The notes under the pieces were generated by a model. That model saw nothing but the letters and a program-made list of their open reading frames with translations, was not told the origin of the DNA and made no database searches. A stretch of DNA of 64,000 bases. Origin: Streptomyces canus (GTDB lineage: Bacteria; Actinomycetota; Actinomycetes; Streptomycetales; Streptomycetaceae). A program made the translations under genes and the position numbers. Positions 24,161 to 33,003 of the stretch are shown piece by piece. The stretch covers positions 5,828,001 to 5,892,000 of the forward strand of contig NZ_CP107989.1 in NCBI RefSeq assembly GCF_041435015.1. Direction: 5' to 3'. The first letter of the stretch is position 1. Each line of letters begins with the position of its first letter.

Positions 24161-25041
24161 GCAGGGTCGGACTCGACGGACAGGTCGCGGTCGTCACGGG
24201 GGCCGCGCGGGGCGTGGGCGAGTTGCTCGCCCGCAAGCTGTCGGCGCGCGGGGCGAAGGTCGCGCTGGTCGGCCTGGAGCCGGACGCGCTCAAGCAGCTC
24301 TCCGGACGGCTGCACGGCGACAGCGACCACTGGTACGCCGACGTCACCGATCACGAGGCGATGGCCCGGGTCGCACGGGAGGTCAAGGAGCGGTTCGGGA
24401 AGGTCGACATCGTGGTGGCCAACGCCGGGGTCGCCACCGGCGGGCCCTTCGTCGACTCCGATCCGCAGGCGTGGCGGCGGGTGATCGAGGTCAACCTCAT
24501 CGGATCGGCCGTCACCGCCCGGGCGTTCCTGCCGGTGCTGATGGAGAGCCGCGGGTATCTGCTGCAGATCGCCTCCCTGGCCGCGATCACCCCGGCGCCG
24601 ATGATGACCGCGTACTGCGCGTCCAAGTCCGGTGTGGAGGCGTTCGCGCACAGCCTGCGCGCCGAGGTCGGCCACAAGGGCGTGCGGGTCGGGGTCGGGT
24701 ATCTGTCGTGGACCGACACCGACATGGTGCGCGGGGCCGACCAGGACGACGTCATGCGGGAGCTCAGGCAGCGGCTGCCGTGGCCGGCCAACAAGACGTA
24801 TCCGCTGGGGCCGGCCGTCGAGCGGATCGTGGCCGGGATCGAGCGGCGGTCGAGCCATGTGTACGGGCAGGGGTGGCTGCGCGGGATGCAGGGGATGCGC
24901 GGGTACCTGCCGGGGCTCATCGGGACGGTCGGGCAACGGGAGATGCGGCGCTTCGGGGAGCGTCTGGAGGGAATGCGGGTGGGGCTCGTCGGTGCAGGTG
25001 GGGCCGCGGATGAAGAGGCTCGCGCTACGCACCGTGACTGA
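24157..25041 (+). CDS. Short-chain dehydrogenase/reductase (SadH-like)
   Basis: 294-residue classical SDR. Cofactor loop TGAARGVG starts at residue 14; the NAG motif is VVANAGVA; catalytic Ser140, Tyr153 and Lys157 are in LQIASLAA and AYCASK. It would oxidise an alcohol to the ketone used by the monooxygenase or reduce a product. Last gene of the three-gene unit, followed by a hairpin terminator at 25081-25101. Confidence 0.93.
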   Translation: MSRVGLDGQVAVVTGAARGVGELLARKLSARGAKVALVGLEPDALKQLSGRLHGDSDHWYADVTDHEAMARVAREVKERFGKVDIVVANAGVATGGPFVDSDPQAWRRVIEVNLIGSAVTARAFLPVLMESRGYLLQIASLAAITPAPMMTAYCASKSGVEAFAHSLRAEVGHKGVRVGVGYLSWTDTDMVRGADQDDVMRELRQRLPWPANKTYPLGPAVERIVAGIERRSSHVYGQGWLRGMQGMRGYLPGLIGTVGQREMRRFGERLEGMRVGLVGAGGAADEEARATHRD

Positions 25042-25080
25042 TCGAAATGCGTTCTTTGTCCGGGCGTGTGAATCTGGTCG

Positions 25081-25101
25081 AGGCCCCGGCCAGGGGCCTT
25101 T
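25081..25101 (+). terminator. Terminator of the monooxygenase operon
   Basis: AGGCCCC-GGCCA-GGGGCCT followed by TT: a 7-bp stem, five-base loop, 40 bases after the SDR stop. Confidence 0.65.
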
Positions 25102-25129
25102 CCCCTCACCCCCACGGGAGTGAACCCAC

Positions 25130-25333
25130 ATGGGTATGAAGGACCAGTTCCAGGACAAGTCCGAGCAGTGGCAGCAGCAGGCCAAGCAGAAGGCCGAGCA
25201 GGCCAAGCAGCAGGGCCAGCGGGGTCGTCAGGGTCAGGGCCAGGGCCCGGACCGCGACCGCATGCGGGACGAGGAGACCGAGCGGCTCCAGCGCGAGGAG
25301 CAGGAGCGGCTCGACCCCGACTACGACATGTAG
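25130..25333 (+). CDS. Small Gln/Glu/Arg-rich hydrophilic protein
   Basis: 67 residues, about half Gln, Glu, Lys and Arg, for example KDQFQDKSEQWQQQAKQ, ending DPDYDM. No hydrophobic core or cysteine, so it is probably disordered or a single charged helix, and no function can be given. GGAG lies about nine bases ahead of the ATG; a second ATG two codons in is possible. Coding status is supported by the G/C third positions and the flanking terminators. Confidence 0.7.
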   Translation: MGMKDQFQDKSEQWQQQAKQKAEQAKQQGQRGRQGQGQGPDRDRMRDEETERLQREEQERLDPDYDM

Positions 25334-25350
25334 TCACTGCTTGACGCGTG

Positions 25351-25380
25351 GGGTGCCCTCTCTTTCCTGGGAGGGCACCC
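25351..25380. terminator. Bidirectional terminator
   Basis: GGGTGCCCTC and GAGGGCACCC, perfect 10-bp arms with a ten-base loop, between the small gene and the convergent protease gene. Confidence 0.8.
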
Positions 25381-25396
25381 TGCGGTGCTGTGTGTC

Positions 25397-28300
25397 TCAA
25401 GACCTCGGCGGAAGCTTCGGCCTCGACCTGTCCGGTACGTCCCGGTAGGTGGGCGGCGTGGCCGGAGGGTTCGTCTCCAGCAGGCTCAGCGCCAGCGTTA
25501 CCGCGTCGTCCAGTTGGGCGTGGCGGCCCTCCGCCCAGTCCAGCGGGGTGCGGAGGATCTCCAGGTCCGGGGGCACGCCCTGGTTCTCGATCGACCAGCC
25601 GTACGCGTCGAACCACGCCGCGTTCATCGGTACGGTGATCACCGTACCGTCGCCGAGCTGGTGGCGGCCGGTCATGCCGACCACCCCGCCCCAGGTGCGC
25701 TGGCCCACCACGGGCCCGAGCTTCAGCAGCTTGAACGCCGCCGTGATCATGTCGCCGTCCGAGGAGGTCGCCTCGTCGGCCAGGGCGACGACCGGGCCGC
25801 GCGGGGCGTTCGAGGCGTACGACACCGGTTGGGCGTTTCTCGTCAGGTCCCAGCCGAGGATCGTGCGGGTCAGTTTCTCCACGACCAGCTCGCTGATGTG
25901 ACCGCCCGCGTTGCCGCGTACGTCGACGATGAGGGCGGGGCGGGAGACCTCCATCCGCAGGTCCCTGTTGAACTGGGCCCAGCCCGAGCCGCCCATGTCC
26001 GGGATGTGCAGATAGCCGCACCGGCCGCCGCTCAACTCCCGTACGACAGCGCGGCGTTTGGCCACCCAGTCCTGGTAGCGCAGGGGGCGCTCGTCCAGGA
26101 GCGGGACCACCGCCACCCGGCGGGCCCCTCCGGCGGGTGGGGCGAAGGTCAGCTCGACCGTCGTACCGCCCGCCGCCGCGAGCAGGGGATAGGGGCCCGC
26201 GACCTCGTCGACCGCGCGGCCGTCCACGTGGGTGAGGACCGCGCCCTCGCGGATGCCCGTGCCGGCCAGCGGGGAGCGTGCCTTGGAGTCCGAGGAGTCG
26301 CCGGGGAGGATCCGCTTCACCGTCCAACCACCCTCCCTGAGCACGAGGTTCGCACCCAGCAGACCCTGACGGCGCTGGTAGTGCGGGGGGCCCTCGTTGC
26401 GGCGGGCGGCGGTGACATAGGCGTGGGAGGTGCCCAGTTCGCCGAGGACCTCGCGCAGGAGGTCGGCGAACTCGTCGGGGGAGGCGACCCGTTCGACCAG
26501 CGGGCGGTACTGGTCGAGCACCGCGTCCCAGTCGATGCCGCACATCCCCGGTTCCCAGAAGTACGACCGGATCAGCCGGCCCGCCTCCTCGTACGACTGG
26601 CGCCACTCGGCGGCCGGGTCGACCTCGTGGAGGATACGGCGCAGGTCGATCCAGACGATCGTGTCGCTGTCGCCGGACTCCGTGGCGGGGGTCGCGCGCA
26701 GCTCGCCCTCGTCCACCACGACCAGCCGGGAGCCGTCGCCGCTGACCGCGAACCAGTCCAGGTGCTCGACCAGTTCGGTCTTCTTCGCCTTGCCGATGGC
26801 GAAGTGTTCGAGGGTCGGGCGCTCGGAGGTGTCGTCCGGGTTCACGAAGGTCTCGCCGAGGGCGCCCGAGATCGGCCAGCGCAGCCAGACCAGGCCGCCG
26901 CCCGCGACCGGGTACAGCGCCGAGTACTTGGAGGCGGGGACCGGGAACGGGGTCACCCGGCTCTCCAGCCCCTCGAGTTCGACGGTCACGGCCCCGCCCT
27001 CGCCGCTCTCGTCCTCGACCGGGTCCAGGCCTCCGGCGGCCGGGCGGCCCTCCGGGTTCAGGGCGAAGGGGGAGGGGGTCGCCGAGGACAGCGGGACCAG
27101 GTAGGGCCGGCAGCCGAGCGGGAAGGACAGGTCGCCGGTGTGGACGTCGTACACCGGGTCGAAGCCCCGCCAGGAGAGGAAGGCCAGGTAGCGGCCGTCC
27201 CGGGTGAAGACCGGGTTCTCGTCCTCGAAGCGGCCGTTGGTGACGTCGACGATCAGACGGTCCTTGATGCGGGCCATCTTGATCTGGCGCAACGAGCGAC
27301 CGATGCCCGGGTGCGACCACGTCAGCCAGGAGCCGTCCGGGGAGAAGGCGAGGTCCCGCACCGGGCCGTTGACCGACTGGATCAGCTCGTTGACCTCCTC
27401 GTCGGCGTCCTCCGTTGCGTCGAGCAGGAGCAGGCGTCCGTCGTGCGAGGCCACGGCCAGGCGCTCGCCCTGCGGATCCGAGACCAGCTCCAGAACCCGG
27501 CCCAGCTCACCGGACGCCAGCCGCCGCGGTTCGCGGTCCCCCGTCGCACGCGGCAGATACGCGATCTCGATCGCGTCCTCGCCCTCCGCGTCCGTCACAT
27601 ACGCGACCTGGCCGACGGAACCGAGCATCTCCGGGAGCCGGACCCGTACCCCCGGGGTGTCCGTGATCGTGCGGGCCGGGCCGTCCCGGTGGGTCAGCCA
27701 GTACAGGCTGCCGCGGACCACGACGGCGCTCGCGCGGCCCGTCTCGTCGACCGAGATGCCGTCCACGTGCTGGGCGGCGGGCACCTGGTACGTACGGCGT
27801 CCCGCGCGCGGCCCGCTCAGCCGTACGTCGAGCCTGCGGGCCTCGGACGAGAGGTCGTCGACGATCCACAGGTCGCCCCCGCACTGGTACACCACCCGGG
27901 TGCCGTCGCTGGAGGCGTGCCGGGCGTAGAAGGCGTCGTGGTCGGTGTGGCGGCGCAGGTCGGAGCCGTCGTGGGCGCAGGAGTAGAGGTTGCCGACGCC
28001 CTCGTGGTCGGAGAGGAAGGCGATCCGGTCGCCGACGAACATGGGGGAGTGCAGGTGGCCGCCGAGGTCGGGCAGCAGACGTTCGCCGTGCAGCCAGAGC
28101 CGGCCCATGGCGCCGCCCCGGTAGCGTTTCCAGGCGGCCGGTTCGTGCGGTGGGGTGCCGGTGAGGAGCAGGGTCTTGCGGTCGGCGACCTGGATGTCGG
28201 AGACCGGGCCCCAGGGGAGCTTGTGGCCCGGGGAGCCGTCGGTGGGGACCTTGTAGGCCCAGGTGAAGTAGGAGAAGGGCTCGCCGTGGGAGGCGACGGC

Positions 28301-28615
28301 GAGGATGGTGCCCCCTTTTTCTCCTTCGACGGGCGTCCATCCACAGACCTGGGTGTCGGCGCTGCCCCAGTAGGTGAGCCGCCGGCCCGGTCCGCCGTCC
28401 ACGTCCGCCAGGTGGATCTCGGGCACGAGACTGCGCCAGCTCGTGTACGCGATGTGGCGGCCGTCCGGCGAGAAGCGCGGATGGCCGACCTTGGTGCGGT
28501 CGACGGTCAGACGCCAGGCGCGGCCCGGACCGTCGAGAGGAGCCAGCCAGAGATCGTCCTCGGCCACGAAGCACAACAGGTCGCCGCTCAGATGCGGAAG
28601 GCGCAGATAGCTCAC
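25397..28615 (-). CDS. S41 family peptidase, tricorn-protease type
   Basis: 1072-residue tricorn-like protease, a cytosolic enzyme that trims peptides released by the proteasome or Clp. N-terminal half: two beta-propellers with repeats such as HPRFSPDGRHIAYTSW and DLAFSPDGSWLTWSHP. Then a PDZ-like region (GIREGAVLTHVDGRAV) and the C-terminal catalytic core. Catalytic residues visible by comparison with tricorn are the Ser-His pair in LGTSHAYVTA, nucleophile Ser952 in TSSDGDM and Glu1010 in SIENQGVPPD. GTG start at 28615; the GGGGAG site is unusually close to it. It is divergent from the TetR gene. Confidence 0.93.
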   Translation of the reverse strand: MSYLRLPHLSGDLLCFVAEDDLWLAPLDGPGRAWRLTVDRTKVGHPRFSPDGRHIAYTSWRSLVPEIHLADVDGGPGRRLTYWGSADTQVCGWTPVEGEKGGTILAVASHGEPFSYFTWAYKVPTDGSPGHKLPWGPVSDIQVADRKTLLLTGTPPHEPAAWKRYRGGAMGRLWLHGERLLPDLGGHLHSPMFVGDRIAFLSDHEGVGNLYSCAHDGSDLRRHTDHDAFYARHASSDGTRVVYQCGGDLWIVDDLSSEARRLDVRLSGPRAGRRTYQVPAAQHVDGISVDETGRASAVVVRGSLYWLTHRDGPARTITDTPGVRVRLPEMLGSVGQVAYVTDAEGEDAIEIAYLPRATGDREPRRLASGELGRVLELVSDPQGERLAVASHDGRLLLLDATEDADEEVNELIQSVNGPVRDLAFSPDGSWLTWSHPGIGRSLRQIKMARIKDRLIVDVTNGRFEDENPVFTRDGRYLAFLSWRGFDPVYDVHTGDLSFPLGCRPYLVPLSSATPSPFALNPEGRPAAGGLDPVEDESGEGGAVTVELEGLESRVTPFPVPASKYSALYPVAGGGLVWLRWPISGALGETFVNPDDTSERPTLEHFAIGKAKKTELVEHLDWFAVSGDGSRLVVVDEGELRATPATESGDSDTIVWIDLRRILHEVDPAAEWRQSYEEAGRLIRSYFWEPGMCGIDWDAVLDQYRPLVERVASPDEFADLLREVLGELGTSHAYVTAARRNEGPPHYQRRQGLLGANLVLREGGWTVKRILPGDSSDSKARSPLAGTGIREGAVLTHVDGRAVDEVAGPYPLLAAAGGTTVELTFAPPAGGARRVAVVPLLDERPLRYQDWVAKRRAVVRELSGGRCGYLHIPDMGGSGWAQFNRDLRMEVSRPALIVDVRGNAGGHISELVVEKLTRTILGWDLTRNAQPVSYASNAPRGPVVALADEATSSDGDMITAAFKLLKLGPVVGQRTWGGVVGMTGRHQLGDGTVITVPMNAAWFDAYGWSIENQGVPPDLEILRTPLDWAEGRHAQLDDAVTLALSLLETNPPATPPTYRDVPDRSRPKLPPRS

Positions 28616-28705
28616 CTCCCCATGCTTTTCCGGGGGATGGACCGGAGCAACTTGTGAAAAAACGGCCAGTGGTGACCTGCGGCGTCAGCACGTGACCCAC
28701 AACAC

Positions 28706-28722
28706 GAACGAAACCGTTTCGT
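28706..28722. promoter_or_regulatory. TetR-type operator O1
   Basis: AACGAAAC-C-GTTTCGTT is a perfect 8-1-8 palindrome 69 bases before the TetR start, in the gap between the protease and regulator genes. The related dyad O2 is 47 bases downstream. Confidence 0.7.
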
Positions 28723-28753
28723 TTCGCTGAGGAATGCGCTACATTCGTGTCGT

Positions 28754-28768
28754 ACGAAACAGTGTCGT
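28754..28768. promoter_or_regulatory. TetR-type operator O2
   Basis: ACGAAAC-A-GTGTCGT matches the O1 half-site ACGAAAC with a single change in the right arm. Two related dyads ahead of a TetR gene suggest autoregulation. Confidence 0.6.
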
Positions 28769-28790
28769 TCGAAGTCCCGGAGCGGAAAGG

Positions 28791-29405
28791 GTGAGTGACA
28801 TGACCGAGGTCTCGACCGCGCGTCGCAGCCGCATCACCCCCGAGCGTGAGGCCGAGCTGTACGAGGCCGTGCTCGAACTGCTCCGTGAGGTCGGCTACGA
28901 CGCCCTCACCATGGACGCCGTCGCCGCGCGCACCCGTTCCAGCAAGGCCACCCTCTACCGCCAGTGGGGCGGCAAGGCCGAACTGGTGGCGAAGGCGGTG
29001 CGGCACACCAAGCCGGGCGGTCTCGGTTTCGACGAGATCGACACCGGGTCGCTCAAGGGCGACCTGCACGCGCTCACCATGCGCTCGGACGACTGCACGA
29101 TGGAGCAGAACTCCGCGCTCATGCGCGGTCTGGCCATGGCGATCCACGGCAACCCGGATCTCCTGAAGGCGTTCCGCGCGCATCTCATCGAACCCGAGAT
29201 CGCGGAGTTCCGCCAAGTGGTGCAGCGGGCGGTCGACCGGGGCGAGGTGCGCCCCGACAACCCGGCGATCGAGTTCATGATCCACATGATGATCGGCGGG
29301 TTCGCGGCCCGCACGATGATCGACGAGCTGCCGCCGACCCAGGCCTTCCTCCTTTCGTACATCGACGCCGTGGTCCTCCCCGCCCTCGGTGTTGCGCACG
29401 ACTGA
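28791..29405 (+). CDS. TetR family transcriptional regulator
   Basis: 204 residues. The N-terminal helix-turn-helix is YEAVLELLREVGYDALTMDA followed by VAARTRSSKATLYRQWGGKAEL, the TetR pattern. The C-terminal ligand domain is of the common TetR_C type. The GTG at 28791 (VSDMTEVSTARR) has GGAG eight bases upstream; an ATG ten bases later is a weaker alternative. The MMPL transporter gene follows on the same strand 119 bases later and is its likely target along with itself. Confidence 0.92.
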   Translation: MSDMTEVSTARRSRITPEREAELYEAVLELLREVGYDALTMDAVAARTRSSKATLYRQWGGKAELVAKAVRHTKPGGLGFDEIDTGSLKGDLHALTMRSDDCTMEQNSALMRGLAMAIHGNPDLLKAFRAHLIEPEIAEFRQVVQRAVDRGEVRPDNPAIEFMIHMMIGGFAARTMIDELPPTQAFLLSYIDAVVLPALGVAHD

Positions 29406-29524
29406 CCCACAGTCACCCCAGCAAGCCCTCCACCTGACGTACCCGCTCACGTCGTCGGGCTGATCATCCCTGCCCTTGGGCCGTGTCGCCCTAGATTCCA
29501 CGACCTGACCGGGAGTACGCCTTC

Positions 29525-31723
29525 GTGGCCACTTTCCTCTACAAACTCGGCCGCCTCGCCTTCCGGCGACGGCACTTCGTCGCCCTGATATGGGTGGCCC
29601 TGCTGACCCTCGCGGGCGTCGGAGCGGCCAGTGCGCCCGCCGCCGGATCCACCTCCTTCTCCATCCCCGGCACCGAGGCACAGAAGGCCTTCGACCTGCT
29701 GGAACAGCGTTTCCCCGGAGCCAGCGCCGACGGCGCGACCGGGCGCATGGTCTTCAAGGCGCCCGAGGGCGAGAAGATGACGGACGCCGCCCACAAGGCG
29801 ACCGTCGCGAAGACCGTCAAGGAGCTGGGCGACGGCTCCGAGGTCGTCTCCGTCACCGACCCGTTCACCACCAACGCGGTGAGCAAGGACGGCACGGTCG
29901 CCTACCTCTCGGTGAAGTACGACGCTCCCGCCGTCGGCCTCAAGGACGCGACCAAAGACGCCCTGGAGACCGCCGGTGACGACGCCCGGGCCACCGGTCT
30001 GACCGTCGACGTCGGAGGCGACGCGCTCCAGGCCCAGCCCGACGCGGGGGGAGTCGGCGAGGCCATCGGTCTCGCCATCGCCGCGGTCGTCCTGGTCATC
30101 ACCCTGGGCTCGATGATCGCGGCCGGGTTGCCGCTGCTGACCGCGATCATCGGTGTCGCGATCGGCGTCTCCACCATCACCGTTCTCGCCAAGGCGCTCG
30201 ACCTCGGCACCACCACGTCCACGCTCGCGGCGATGATCGGCCTCGCGGTCGGCATCGACTACGCGCTGTTCATCGTCTCCCGCTACCGCGCCGAACTGGC
30301 CGAGGGCCGCGACCGCGAGGAGGCGGTGGGCCGGGCCACCGGCACCGCCGGTTCCGCGGTGGTCTTCGCGGGCCTCACGGTCGTGATCGCGCTGGCCGGT
30401 CTCTCGGTCGTCAACGTGCCGATGCTGACCAAGATGGGTCTCGCCGCGGCGGGCACGGTCGTGATCGCCGTCCTCATCGCGCTGACGATGATTCCGGCGC
30501 TCCTCGGGTACGCGGGCCGCAAGATCCGCCCGGCGGGCGAGAAGCGCAGGAAGACCACCGGGACGGCGCTCTCGAAGCCCAACCTGGGCACGCGCTGGGC
30601 GAGCTTCGTCATCCGCCGACCGGCCGCCGTACTGCTGCTCGGTGTGGTCGGCCTCGGCGCCGTCGCGCTACCGGTCAGCCAGTTGGAACTGGGCCTGCCC
30701 GACGACGGCTCGCAGCCGACGTCCACGACCCAGCGCCGCGCCTACGACCTCCTCTCGGAGGGCTTCGGGCCCGGCTTCAACGGCCCCCTGATGATCGTGG
30801 TCGACGCGAAGAACAGCGACGACCCGAAGGCCGCGGCCACCACGGTGACCGACGGCATCAAGGGTCTCAAGGATGTCGTCACGGTCACCCCGGCGACCTT
30901 CAACAAGGCCGGCGACACCGCGACCATCACGGTCGTCCCCGACTCCAAGCCGTCCTCGGCCCAGACCCAGGACCTGGTGCACGCCATCCGTGACGACGTC
31001 GCGTCCAAGGCGGACGCGGACGTCCTGGTCACCGGCACGACGGCGCTGAACATCGACTTCTCGCAGAAGCTGAGCGACGCGCTCATCCCGTACCTGGCCC
31101 TGGTCGTGGGCCTGGCCTTCCTCCTCCTGATCGTGGTCTTCCGCTCGATCCTGGTCCCGCTGAAGGCGGCCCTCGGCTTCCTGCTGTCGGTCCTCGCCGC
31201 GCTCGGTGCCGTCGTCGCGGTCTTCCAGTGGGGCTGGCTCGGCGGGCTGCTCGGCGTCGAGGAGACCGGCCCGATCATGTCGATGATGCCGATCTTCATG
31301 GTCGGCGTGGTCTTCGGCCTCGCGATGGACTACGAGGTCTTCCTCGTGACCCGCATGCGCGAGGCGTACGTCCACGGCGAGTCCCCGAGCCAGGCCATAG
31401 TCACCGGCTTCAAGCACAGCGCCCGGGTCGTGGTCGCCGCCGCGGTCATCATGATGGCCGTCTTCGGAGGCTTCATCAGCTCCGGCGAGTCGATGATCAA
31501 GATGATCGGCTTCGGCCTCGCGATCGCCGTCCTCTTCGACGCCTTCGTCGTCCGCATGGCGATCGTCCCCGCGGTCCTCGCCCTGCTCGGCCGCCGCGCC
31601 TGGTGGCTGCCGAAGTGGCTGGACCGCGCGCTGCCCAACGTCGACGTCGAGGGCGAGGGACTGCGCACCCAGGCGGAGAAGGACGCGGATCCGGACGAGG
31701 ACCGGGAGCTGGTACGCGTCTGA
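29525..31723 (+). CDS. MMPL family transporter
   Basis: 732-residue RND-type transporter of the MMPL class, which in actinomycetes exports lipids, siderophores or drugs. Layout: an N-terminal membrane helix, a large extracytoplasmic loop (~45-170), five helices with the key GLAVGIDYALFIVSRYR segment, a second helix and loop, and a second five-helix block containing FGLAMDYEVFLVTRMRE. Both Asp-Tyr pairs needed for proton relay are intact. GTG start at 29525. Downstream terminator at 31746. Probably controlled by the preceding TetR regulator. Confidence 0.93.
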   Translation: MATFLYKLGRLAFRRRHFVALIWVALLTLAGVGAASAPAAGSTSFSIPGTEAQKAFDLLEQRFPGASADGATGRMVFKAPEGEKMTDAAHKATVAKTVKELGDGSEVVSVTDPFTTNAVSKDGTVAYLSVKYDAPAVGLKDATKDALETAGDDARATGLTVDVGGDALQAQPDAGGVGEAIGLAIAAVVLVITLGSMIAAGLPLLTAIIGVAIGVSTITVLAKALDLGTTTSTLAAMIGLAVGIDYALFIVSRYRAELAEGRDREEAVGRATGTAGSAVVFAGLTVVIALAGLSVVNVPMLTKMGLAAAGTVVIAVLIALTMIPALLGYAGRKIRPAGEKRRKTTGTALSKPNLGTRWASFVIRRPAAVLLLGVVGLGAVALPVSQLELGLPDDGSQPTSTTQRRAYDLLSEGFGPGFNGPLMIVVDAKNSDDPKAAATTVTDGIKGLKDVVTVTPATFNKAGDTATITVVPDSKPSSAQTQDLVHAIRDDVASKADADVLVTGTTALNIDFSQKLSDALIPYLALVVGLAFLLLIVVFRSILVPLKAALGFLLSVLAALGAVVAVFQWGWLGGLLGVEETGPIMSMMPIFMVGVVFGLAMDYEVFLVTRMREAYVHGESPSQAIVTGFKHSARVVVAAAVIMMAVFGGFISSGESMIKMIGFGLAIAVLFDAFVVRMAIVPAVLALLGRRAWWLPKWLDRALPNVDVEGEGLRTQAEKDADPDEDRELVRV

Positions 31724-31745
31724 CGCACGCCGCGTGAGAGAGGTG

Positions 31746-31774
31746 GGCCGGTGAGGGAGGTGCCCTCACCGGCC
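31746..31774. terminator. Bidirectional terminator overlapping the end of the GNAT gene
   Basis: GGCCGGTGAGGG and CCCTCACCGGCC form a perfect 12-bp stem with a five-base loop, followed by TTCTTCT. The right arm includes the stop and last codons of the convergent GNAT gene (stop at 31766). Confidence 0.85.
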
Positions 31775-32395
31775 TTCTTCTGCCGTGGACCGGCCAAGAT
31801 AGGTGACGGGCCCGGGATCCGGTACGGCGATCTCGTGAAAGCCGAGACGGTCGTAGAAGGCACGGGCGGGCGTGTTGGCGGACACCATCGACAGGTGTAC
31901 GGCGGCCACGCCCCGCTCGTGCAGCGCGCGCAGGAAGCTCCCCATCAGCGCGCGCCCGTACCCGCGCCCCTGCCACTCGGGGAGCAGATCGATGTGCAAG
32001 TGGGCGGGACAGGCGGCGACTTCGGGCACCAGCATCCGCTCGGGGCGGTGCAGGAGCGCGACGATCTCCTCGTCGGGGCTGCGCGGCTCGTGGCGGGGCT
32101 CCGGGTAGCGGTCGGCCACCAGGGGCAGCCATTTCGCGCGGTAGTCCGCCACGAACCGGGGCGTGTCGGCGGTCCCGAGGATGTACCCGACGGCCCGTCC
32201 CTCCCCGTCGTCCAGCACGAAGGCCAGCTCCGGTTCGAGATGGACGTACGGCGCCGCGAAGGCCGCCGGGAAGACGCCGGGGTCCTTGTAGTGCGGACGG
32301 CTGTCCCGGCCCGCGTGGGCGGTACGGACGCAGATGTCCTCGAGGGCGTCGCGGTCCTCGGGGCGGTAGGGGCGTACCGCGGGAGACGGGGTCAT
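31766..32395 (-). CDS. GNAT N-acetyltransferase
   Basis: 209-residue acetyltransferase. The fold is clear from VRPYRPEDRDALEDIC at the N-terminus, HIDLLPEWQGRGYGRALMG (acetyl-CoA loop QGRGYG) and VSANTPARAFYDRLGFHE. The ATG at 32395 has AGGA seven bases upstream; the upstream open frame is not supported. The type resembles family members annotated near protein O-GlcNAcase or aminoglycoside enzymes, but the substrate is unknown. Its last codons lie inside the terminator it shares with the MMPL gene. Confidence 0.9.
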   Translation of the reverse strand: MTPSPAVRPYRPEDRDALEDICVRTAHAGRDSRPHYKDPGVFPAAFAAPYVHLEPELAFVLDDGEGRAVGYILGTADTPRFVADYRAKWLPLVADRYPEPRHEPRSPDEEIVALLHRPERMLVPEVAACPAHLHIDLLPEWQGRGYGRALMGSFLRALHERGVAAVHLSMVSANTPARAFYDRLGFHEIAVPDPGPVTYLGRSTAEEGR

Positions 32396-32492
32396 CGCAG
32401 CATCCTGCCGCTTCAGCACGGCGGGACGCCACAACAAGCCCGGTCCACACCGTCCGACGATGAATTCGGTCGTGACGTTTGTATCCGGCAGC

Positions 32493-32498
32493 TAACCT
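32493..32498 (+). promoter_or_regulatory. Putative -10 box of the YbaK gene (leaderless)
   Basis: TAACCT ends seven bases before the ATG at 32506. The preceding 100 bases are AT-richer than average (GAATTCGGTCGTGACGTTTG). Confidence 0.5.
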
Positions 32499-32505
32499 GC
32501 CGGGC

Positions 32506-33003
32506 ATGACGCCTTCGGACTCTGCAGCCCATCCCCGTTTCGCCGAGGCCCTCCGCGAGCTGGGGCTCGGTGAGCTCATCGCGCAGGTCCGCCGCTTCCC
32601 GGACGCGACCCGTACCGCCGCCGAGGCCGCCGCTGCCATCGGGTGCGAGCTGAGCCAGATCTGCAAGTCGCTGATCTTCGCGGCGGACGGGGTGCCCGTG
32701 CTGGTGCTGATGGACGGGGCCTCGCGGGTCGACCTCGAGCGCGTCCGGGAGGAGCTCGGCGCCGACAAGGTCACCCGGGCCAAGGCCGATGTCGTACGGG
32801 AGACGACCGGGTACGCCGTCGGGGGCGTGCCGCCCTTCGGGCACCGTACGAGGACCCGGGTGCTGGCCGATCGGTCGCTGCTCGACCATGACCTCGTCTG
32901 GGCCGCCGCCGGCGATCCGTACGCCGTGTTCCCCATAGCTCCCAAGGACCTGGTCGCCCAGGCCGGTGCCGCTCTCGTGGACGTCCGCGAGCGCACCGCG
33001 TGA
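32506..33003 (+). CDS. YbaK/EbsC family protein (aminoacyl-tRNA deacylase type)
   Basis: 165-residue single-domain member of the YbaK/ProX superfamily, which hydrolyses mischarged aminoacyl-tRNAs such as Cys- or Ala-tRNA(Pro). Conserved pieces are AAAIGCELSQICKSLIF (with the family Lys), VLVLMDGASRVDL and YAVGGVPPFGH. Specificity within the superfamily cannot be read from the sequence. Its stop overlaps the next gene's GTG start (GTGA), so the two are coupled although their functions look unrelated. Confidence 0.9.
   Translation: MTPSDSAAHPRFAEALRELGLGELIAQVRRFPDATRTAAEAAAAIGCELSQICKSLIFAADGVPVLVLMDGASRVDLERVREELGADKVTRAKADVVRETTGYAVGGVPPFGHRTRTRVLADRSLLDHDLVWAAAGDPYAVFPIAPKDLVAQAGAALVDVRERTA

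Noticed and set aside
20978..25041. Part of a natural product gene cluster
   Set aside because: Only one monooxygenase, one hydrolase and one SDR, with no synthase or carrier gene; housekeeping genes flank both sides.
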